From the NCBI RefSeq assembly GCF_022458985.1, contig NC_061786.1, positions 18,544,974-18,608,973 of the forward strand: 64,000 nt of DNA, read 5' to 3'. This DNA is from Mugil cephalus (lineage: Eukaryota; Chordata; Actinopteri; Mugiliformes; Mugilidae). Shown piece by piece: positions 57,101 to 64,000 of this stretch (its first letter is position 1; every line of letters begins with the position of its first letter). A program made the translations under genes and the position numbers. Below the pieces are notes generated by a model, which was not told where the DNA came from, searched no databases, and saw only the letters and a list, made by a program, of their open reading frames with translations.

Positions 57101-60100
57101 CGGAGATGAACTCATCAACCCCAACCCCACCCCCATCCCGCTGTAAATGTTCCCTTTCTTGTATATGGGTCAAAGACGTATAAGGATTTTAAAAGTGAAA
57201 AAAAATCTAAATCAGCTGCTATTAATAATAATAAAAGAACAACAGTACAACATCAAATCAATGTCTAAAAACCTACAGCTACTTAATTGATTAACATGTC
57301 CAGTCTCTCTAACAGAGGACATGTCCTGGGTAACAGAATACCTTTGTTATCCAGGAAGGACAAAACAACTGTTTTTCCTTTATTATCAGGCACTAACTGG
57401 GTCTACTGTGTAAAACATTAGCTTAATCTTCAACACATCCATGTCATATTTCACATGAAATAAGTCATTTTAAACGTAAAAAAATTATAAATGTGTTATT
57501 AGCGTTATCCAGAAAGACACATCATGGTGGTACATCACGTACCACTGAGCGAAAAGGTCAAAATATCAACATTTTAAGAGAGATTTATTGACATTGTTAT
57601 CTCTTTTGGGGGTAACATGGCTGTCCAAATCCAATTGTCATATAGCAACTTTATGTGTGATACACAGGAAGGACATTTGAGAATCCAAAAATGGGGACAA
57701 AAGTATTTCTTGAATGAAAATGTAAATAAGCTTAGTGTTGTTACTTTATTTGTAGGTGTCATTACAAACACCAACACAATTATGCCCCAGTGTATCATTA
57801 ATGCCTTTATTAAGATTTTTGACATTTTTAGCATAATTTTGTACTTAGATCTTTGGCCCGGACGTTATCCAGGAAGGACAGTTTTGTACTTATACTCATA
57901 TGAGCAAGTAAAGTGGGGAAAATTGAGTAACAAATTGTACTTTTTAAATTTTTTTTATTTACTTTTACTATTATAAATATGCCTCGGACACCAGAATTGA
58001 CATGTCTCGTCTTTGACCCATATACAGTGATTATATCTGTTGTATATTTTTGTACTGGACTGGACTTAAAAGTTACTACACATTTTGCACATGGTCTTTC
58101 AAACATAGATTCAAACTGTTGTAGCCGAGTTACTAATGCAGAGGAACAAGTCATGCGAGACCCACGACCAATGAATCTGACGTAAAAAAAAACAAACAAA
58201 AAAAAAAACTTACCTGACAGCCTCTTTCTCTGTGCGAGCGCTGAGGTACCTCTGGACCTGAGCCTGGTTCACCCCGTACAGGGACAGCATGAGGAAGATC
58301 CCGCCAACGCTAAGAGTCCAGAATGTGTGTCTCTCTGTAGGATCTGGGTTTAGGCTAAAATACAGAAGAGGAAATAAATGTAGTTTAAATTTAATTCAGG
58401 AAGTACTAAATAAAACACACAAATTTGTTTCAGCAAGCATTCGCTCAATAGTACAACAAGACCATCTGAACATACACCACCAGTCATTGACCTGATTGAG
58501 AAGGTGTGTTTCAATTAATTCATTGAGACGGTGTTGAAATAAAAGTTGCACAACATGCACCGTTGAAATTGTGCAAATGTTTTTATTCTCCCTTTTTCAC
58601 ACTTCTGTTGTACCGCATTTACTTATTCTGACATACCTGGCATATCTGTATGTTTGCATCAATGAAAACCTGGCATTTTGGCTTTTTTTCTGTTTGGTGT
58701 TGTATTCTCACTGTTATTTTTGCAAATGAATACAAACCAGAGGCTATAATCTCTACCTCTATTCTATGATGTCCAAATTCAGCTAAGTTAAGCTAAACTT
58801 TAAAGTCTCATATAAATTAATGCCATCCAAAAATATCCATTTTTGTTTCTGGGTTTTTGCACTGCATATAAAAATATGACTAGCAGGTGAACACAGGTGA
58901 GCAGTAAGCAGCTTTAGAGCCTGACATTTTCCTCAGGTGTTCATGGAGATGAAAACAGAGCTCGCAGGTAACTGTTGCCTCAATAAATGCAGGTTCAATA
59001 AATCAGACAAATCAGAAAATAAGTTTCCTTGCACCACCTACAGGCCACCTCCAGAACTGCAGCCTACATAAAAAGCCAAAGAAGCAATTTATCACGTAAA
59101 AGGACGGTTGATAGGATGTGTAGGATGAGACTCACTCGATTCCAGAGATGCGGTTTCCCTCCCAGACTTTCCTCCAGACTTCAGACACTCCTCCGGTCTT
59201 CTGAACTCCCACCACAATGACAGCCAGCTGCCCTGCGAACATCACAACCGTCTGAAAGACGTCAGTCCAGATGACGGCCTTCAAGCCGCCCTGCGAGGAA
59301 CAGAGAGAGATTTTAAATAATATCTTTAAAACCTTTACATGAGTAGATTTTTTATTTATTTTTTTTTTCTGGGAGTAATTCTAAGGCATCGTGCATATTG
59401 GACTTCATCATATCATTGTTGCTCTTCCACATAGTTATACGGTGGCTACAGATAAGTCAAACTATTTCTTTAACATGACTCACCATTGTTGTGTACAACG
59501 TACACACTAGTCCAGTGGCCAGCACAACTCCCCACAATTCAAATCCAGTAACTGAAAGAAGAGACAGCAACACAATGAGCCACGACTCACGTTTACACAA
59601 CTCAACGTAAAATATCTGATATTTTATTACCTGCATTTAGTGCAAAGGCAGGAGTGTAGACGCAAACTCCCATATAGATAACCTGTAGCCAAGAAATCAA
59701 GACAAATGAGAAACAGAGCTTGAGAAGCAAGGTATACACCGATCAGCCACAACATTATGACCACTGACATTGACCATTTGTGACAACCAGTGTTCTGCTG
59801 GGAAACTTTAGGACCACATTCATCCATGTTGATGTTACTTAGACATGTAGCACCCACCTAACGACCAGCCACCAACAAATCCACTACTGGACACAGGACA
59901 CCCATTCAATATGAACAGTTAGCTTAGCTTAGCATAAAGACAGGAAACAGCCAACATGGCTCTGTTGAAAGGCCTTGGTTGATTTTGTACAGAAGAGAAC
60001 AGCGTGATGAAGACTTTGTGCTTTTCTGAGATTCAGAGGTTCTGGAGACACAGATGATGTTTCCGTCTGGATCCCATTACCTTTGTCTTCATTTCAAGAG

Positions 60101-63100
60101 TCTAGACACAACAGGTGCCCCTCGTTTGTCTTCAGCTCCCATAAAACTAATAATAATATTTTGCCAAGATTCTGCACAACCTCTTCATATAAAGTACCAG
60201 TGCCTGGTCTCATGTTACCCTCCAAAGAAATCCCACTGACCTAAAAGAAATGAGCCTTGCACAGAAATCCCCGATATTATGTTCATGATCTGCAGCGATG
60301 CACCCACCATTTGAAAAATGAAGGTCAAAGTTCCACAGATTCGCACCGCTTTGCTGAAACGCAGCTCAAGGTACTGTGAAATAAAAACAGAATGGTAGAT
60401 CATTTAAGCACAGTGAATTATTTAAAAAGAAATTAATAAATAAATAAAGCTTCAGCGCACCTGGTAAGCACTGGACAGACGCAGTTTGTACAAAACTGGA
60501 ATGAAAACGTGGGCTGGAATGAGGAGGCCCAGAATGTAGGCAACGCCGATGAACCAGTACTGAGTACCGTGAGTGTAGATCTCTGCCGGCACGCCGATGA
60601 TCGCCACGGCCGACTGGAACGAGGCGATGAGCGACAGGGAAACGGGAAGACAGCCCATGCTCCGGTCCGCCATCAAGAACTCCTGTGTCGTTCGCTGACG
60701 CCCCCCAGACAGAGCGTAATACAGGCCGATGCCCAGAGAGGCCGTGAGTAAGATGGCAAATATCACATAGTCTACAACACTGAAGTGCTTCTGATCGGAC
60801 GGATCCATCTTGATCGTGTCCTGGCTGCAGGTGGAGAAGACTGTGGGTTCCCACACTCATACAGGCGAATAAATGGAAAACGTCTCCGTCGACACCCATC
60901 AGACAGGAGAATCCGACAACCTTGGGGAGCACAAAAACACTGATAAAGAACATGTACGTAAACACACACACACACACACACACGGTGCTTCAGAACCGGC
61001 CGTGCACACAAACGTGGGAGAACTCGGTGCCTGTGAAACGGGACAGAATTTGAGGTCACGCAGCCCAAGTGTCAACTTTCCCCCGCTTGCGCAGGTCTAA
61101 AAATAATTACGACTCTTTTGGAAATGGGAGGTTCTTATGGGAGGTTCCCTGCTCCTGCGCCAAGAACACAAACAAACTTTTACTGTCTGTGTGTGTGGCT
61201 TTCAAGGTCACAGATATGACAAGTTTCAACAAGAACTGCCACCTGTGGAGTGGAGGTTTCACCTTTTTTTTTTTTTTTTTTTTTTTTACTAGTGCTAGTA
61301 AAAAGTAATTACAGCAGCGGTAACTGGTGAAATACTTAAACATTAGCTCAAGAAAAATCTACGTATCAATTTAGCAAAAAAATAAAAAACTTTTTGAGTT
61401 GCTGTATTTCTGTGTCTCTTTATATTATTTTATATATTCTTTATTATATATTATAAACTAAATATCTAAAGCTTTTTCATTGTTAGTTGGTTAATAATAC
61501 ATTTTTATTTTTTAATACATTACTGACATTTTATTTTGACAATTAACATTTTTTTATTATAAAGTTGATGGTTATTCTTATGTGTTTTCAGACATCACAT
61601 ATGCTATTGCAAGAGAAAGTACGTGAACCCTTTACTTGGATTTCTGCATAAATTGGTAATAAAATGTGTTCATCATCCAAGTCACAATTACTATTCATAT
61701 TAGTCTGCTTAAACTAATACCAGCTAATTGGTGTCAGGAGTGAACCAACCTAGAGTCCAATCAATGTGATGAGACACACACACACACACCAGTTCTGAGT
61801 TTGCTGTTCTCATGACGCGTTGCCTGATGTGAACCGTGTCTTACACAAAAGAGCTCTATGACGAAGAACTGCTGACTTACATGAAGCTGGAAAGCGTTAC
61901 AGAAGCATCTCTGAAAGCCTTGACGTTCATGTGTCCACGGTGAGACTGCGAATGGAGGAAGTTCAGCGCTGCTGCTACTCTCTCTAGTGCAGCTGCTCAG
62001 TGCAGGATGGTCACTGAGGTGACGAAGAATCCCGGAGTGTCAGCTAAAGACTTACAGAAACCTCTGGCACATGCTGCGCCCTTTTTTGGGTTGGCAAATT
62101 TACAATAAGTAAAACATTTAACAAGAACAGAGTTCATGGGAGGACACCACGGAGGAAGCCATCGCTGTCTAAAAAAAAAGACACTGCTGCACGTTTGAAG
62201 TTTGCAGTCTGTCTGTGAAATACGGCGGAGCCGGTATCGTGGTTTGTGGCTGCTGTGCTGCCTCAGAGCCTGGACAGGTTGCTGTCATTGATGGAAAAAT
62301 GAATCCCCAAGTTTATCAGGACATTTTTCTGGGAAACTTGAGACCATCTGTCCAAAAAACTGAAGCTGGACAGAGGATGGGTGATGCAACAGGACAACGA
62401 CCAGAAGCACAGAAGTAAATCAACAACAGAAGAAAATAAACCTTCTGGAGCGGCCCAATCATTTCCTGAAACAGTTTTGTAAAGAGGAATGGTAAAATAT
62501 TCCTTCTGACTGTTGTACAGGTGTGATCTGCAACTACAGGGAATATTTGGTTGCAGTTATTGCTGACTAAGGATGGTCAGTCAGTTATTACATCCAAAGG
62601 TTCACATCGTTTTATGCACTGTCAACGTTTACATGCTGTATTCAATAAAAACATATACTTGTTGGTGTGGACTTGGCTTAAGCGGACTGTGTTTGTCCGT
62701 TGTTGTGACTTAGATGAAGATCAAAACACATATTTCACCAGTTTATGCAGAAATCCAAGTAATCCCAAAGAGTTCACATATTTTTTTGTGTTGCAACTGT
62801 ATATACGTCTTTTTATTTTAAATCCACCGCTTCTCACAAAAGTCAATGGAAACATCTTTATGTAGAATATTTCAGGGACTTTCAGTTCACTTTAATTCAC
62901 TACTGCTGCTACTGTAGCTGTTATTATTAGTGTCTCCTCATATGTGTAAATAACCCACAGTGATCCGCAACAGCTGCAATAAGTAGCGAAATGTGGAGGA
63001 AATATAAAGAGAAAATAAACCTGATTAAAATAATACCACGCGTGTGAGAAGGACGTGTGTTGGTAAAGACATTAACCAGATGAAATTAGAAAATAGAACT

Positions 63101-63150
63101 CACCTTCGTACACCAGCACCGTCACTATCCTGGTCTGTCAGAAGAGCCAT
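51111..63150 (-). CDS. slc5a6: Sodium-dependent multivitamin transporter (SLC5A6/SMVT), 16 coding exons
   Basis: Exons: 63150-63104, 60824-60461, 60373-60308, 59682-59631, 59551-59484, 59290-59136, 58354-58214, 55335-55206, 54919-54831, 54388-54276, 54194-54124, 54042-53956, 52469-52312, 52221-52115, 52026-51917, 51257-51111. They join in frame to 634 aa; human SMVT is 635. The sodium:solute symporter fold is seen from VVDYVIF onward, with family segments such as [61 protein letters not shown] and [11 protein letters not shown]. Family role: plasma-membrane Na+-coupled uptake of biotin, pantothenate and lipoate. The C-terminus ETAV is a class I PDZ-binding motif, like the TSL end of the human protein. 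The first exon is inferred from an ATG, a GTGAGT donor and exact phase match; without it translation could begin at the in-frame ATG 60808-60806 (613 aa). AATAAA on this strand lies 64 nt past the stop (51047-51042). Confidence 0.95.
52799..53000 (+). pseudogene. THAP zinc-finger-like fragment in an slc5a6 intron
   Basis: A + strand frame reads [20 protein letters not shown], then [18 protein letters not shown], followed by a GTAAAT donor-like site. The P...RR.LWE..I.RKD..T spacing resembles the middle of THAP (P-element-type) DNA-binding domains. The upstream Cys pair appears only after a frame change near 52845-52880, and the final CxxH is missing. It is therefore at best a broken piece, possibly transposon-derived, antisense to slc5a6. 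Family assignment is an inference. Confidence 0.4.
54577..54798. repeat. Interspersed repeat family A, right-half copy in slc5a6 intron
   Basis: Starts in the internal ACAGCACAAGGTGTTGACC block and continues through TGATCCACAGAGGC and GGACACCCTGTCCATTCTC to GGTGGTCATAATGTTATGTC. It ends about 33 bp from the splice donor of the exon 54919-54831. Confidence 0.78.
55786..55925. repeat. Interspersed repeat family C, left-part copy in slc5a6 intron
   Basis: CCAGGGGTCG followed by TTTTTCAGGCCAAGC, ACCCCCTACCTACTATATGG, TTCTATATTAAACTCGACC and ATTTATAAATATACATCATT match the first half of family C. Confidence 0.65.
57160..58026. mobile_element. Non-autonomous terminal-inverted-repeat element (867 bp) in an slc5a6 intron
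   Basis: A perfect 19-bp inverted repeat, TGTATATGGGTCAAAGACG, occurs at 57160-57178 and as its complement at 58008-58026. The interior is AT-rich, has no long reading frame, and repeats the phrase GTTATCCAGGAAGGACA in the same orientation near 57348 and 57874. It lies in the long intron between exons 58354-58214 and 55335-55206. This looks like a MITE-type element; the superfamily is not evident because no clear target duplication is seen. Confidence 0.75.
59730..59900. repeat. Interspersed repeat family A, left-half copy in slc5a6 intron
   Basis: Begins ATACACCGATCAGCCACAACATTATGACCAC, the best-preserved left terminus in the window, then TGTTCTGCTGGGAAACTTT and GTTGATGTTACTTAGACATG, and fades after CCACTACTGGACACAGGACA. 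Confidence 0.78.
60962..60985. repeat. (CA)n microsatellite in slc5a6 intron 1
   Basis: Twelve CA units about 140 bp upstream of the second coding exon. Confidence 0.92.
61600..62803 (+). mobile_element. Old degenerate Tc1-type transposon in slc5a6 intron 1
   Basis: Imperfect terminal inverted repeats are visible: about 61605-61690 (AAGTACGTGAACCCTTTACTTGG, then a TGGATTTCTGCATAAA motif) against about 62700-62800 (TTTATGCAGAAATCCAAGTA, then AGTTCACATA). The interior retains eroded transposase segments on the + strand, including [14 protein letters not shown]-like coding near 62020 and a [21 protein letters not shown]-like stretch around 62385-62460. Many stops and indels make it non-functional. 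The interior seems shortened relative to a full element. Confidence 0.75.
63104..63150 (-). CDS. slc5a6: Inferred first coding exon of slc5a6 (N-terminal extension)
   Basis: An ATG at 63150-63148 opens a 47-nt reading frame reading [15 protein letters not shown] and ending at a GTGAGT donor (63103). Its phase (two bases) fits the acceptor CTGCAG before 60824, creating a serine codon and reading SQDTIK into MDPSDQ. This adds 21 residues and brings the protein to 634 aa, one short of human. I infer it from splice signals, phase and length; the residues themselves are poorly conserved in the family. Confidence 0.6.
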
Positions 63151-63199
63151 GCTTGTTAGGGAGGCGTTCAAGAGCACTACGTTAGCCGAAAGCCACTTG

Positions 63200-64000
63200 A
63201 TGTTCTGTTAACATGATAAAAAAAAGCAACAACTTTAAACACTTGACTGAACCACACTCCCTACAAAGATAACAATCGTATTTTTATAGCTTCTGTAGTG
63301 GTCATAAATTGTTAAACTGTCTTACCATCTGGGTGGCTGGCTAATCTGTAGCTCCATGTGATCGCTAAATAGTTTGAATTCTCTTCCGGGGTGACAACAG
63401 ACTCGCGATACCTGTTGTTTTTTTTCCCCTTGTGATCCGATACCAAGTGATACTGACGCTAATGTCCCGATATCGATACCGATACGTTTAGACGTCCGTT
63501 TGTGTATATGAAAATGATGACTTTTAAAATTAACATTTGCAAATATAGTTATGAAAATGTATCAAATCAACTGAAAATCGGAGCAAATCACATATTTAAA
63601 AAAAATCTCTCTCAAACAAAAATAGAAATAAGAACAGCTGCTCAGATTGATATAATTATTTTTGGATCAGATGGAAAAGGTCTTCAGGTTAGAACTTGAG
63701 ACAGCTTGAACTTACCATTTCACATTTATGTATTTTTGTTAAGGAACAACAGCATGTTGACATTATCTACGTGGATATGTGCCTGTGACGGGCACTGTGA
63801 TGTATTTTCACTATACGTCTGGATATCGTCTGCCTCTCTGGATTTAAGGGCTTCTACCAAACTAGAGAAAGCATTTATCAGTTGAGGGGAAAATTAAATT
63901 TTAAACAGCATGTGCATATCGATTTGTGGAGAAATTCTGTGGGATGGTTTGGACAGGAAAAGACAGAATTTAAAAACAGATACATTTTTTTCTTGATAAT
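63200..64000. other. Upstream flank of slc5a6
   Basis: No coding exon is seen. TGATCCGATACCAAGTGATAC and CCGATATCGATACCGATACG at 63434-63486 resemble the end of a fish DNA transposon of the hAT-like type. The slc5a6 transcription start probably lies within the first 200 bp or so. Confidence 0.4.

Noticed and set aside
60366-60983. 205-aa minus-strand frame overlapping slc5a6 exon 2
   Set aside because: It is an out-of-frame shadow of the transporter exon extended through a (CA)n microsatellite.
62215-62418. Plus-strand 67-aa frame
   Set aside because: It is part of the decayed Tc1 transposase, not a host gene.

Overview
The window is vertebrate nuclear DNA, most likely from a ray-finned (teleost) fish. 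All of its genes are split by GT-AG introns and are recognisable vertebrate orthologues. The introns and spacers hold typical teleost repeats: Tc1-type transposons, short terminal-inverted-repeat elements, a tRNA-derived SINE, LINE reverse-transcriptase fragments and many microsatellites. Nothing prokaryotic and no CRISPR array is present.

Six protein genes can be reconstructed exon by exon. (1) vsnl1 (+, 4355-7193) encodes visinin-like 1, complete at 191 aa. (2) smc6 (-, 26632-9883) encodes the SMC6 ATPase of the SMC5/6 complex; 26 coding exons give 1092 aa and all splice phases agree. (3) tdrd6 (+, 29383-34689) encodes a germ-granule multi-Tudor protein of about 1693 aa with seven Tudor cores, almost all in one giant exon. 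(4) ankrd66 (+, 35698-37508) encodes a small ankyrin-repeat protein in three exons. (5) An ADGRF-type adhesion GPCR (-, 44991-37791) has 17 coding exons and about 1007 aa, including signal peptide, cysteine-rich, SEA and Ig-like regions, a hormone-receptor-like motif, GAIN/GPS and 7TM. (6) slc5a6 (-, 63150-51111) encodes the sodium-dependent multivitamin transporter; 16 coding exons give about 634 aa ending in a PDZ-type tail.

Layout: 1-4350 is the vsnl1 upstream region with two repeats. 4355-9880 holds vsnl1 and its 3' flank, with a decayed Tc1 copy in its second coding intron. 9883-26632 is smc6, whose introns carry a young Tc1 transposon (12690-14294) and many older elements. About 2.7 kb separates the divergent smc6 and tdrd6 coding starts. 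tdrd6, a LINE fragment and ankrd66 follow. ankrd66 and the adhesion GPCR converge tail to tail with only 282 bp between stop codons. 45000-51100 is the GPCR upstream/intergenic zone, rich in repeats. 51111-63150 is slc5a6.

The genes do not form a pathway. The order combines neighbours that in human lie on 2p (VSNL1-SMC6; SLC5A6) with neighbours that lie on 6p12 (TDRD6, ANKRD66, ADGRF cluster); those human positions are from memory. I found no clearly new biological system. The most worthwhile leads are the recent Tudor-module triplication in tdrd6, an smc6 intron that is open and in frame, a repeat ending almost on an smc6 splice donor, a one-frameshift Tc1 element, and several small terminal-inverted-repeat families.
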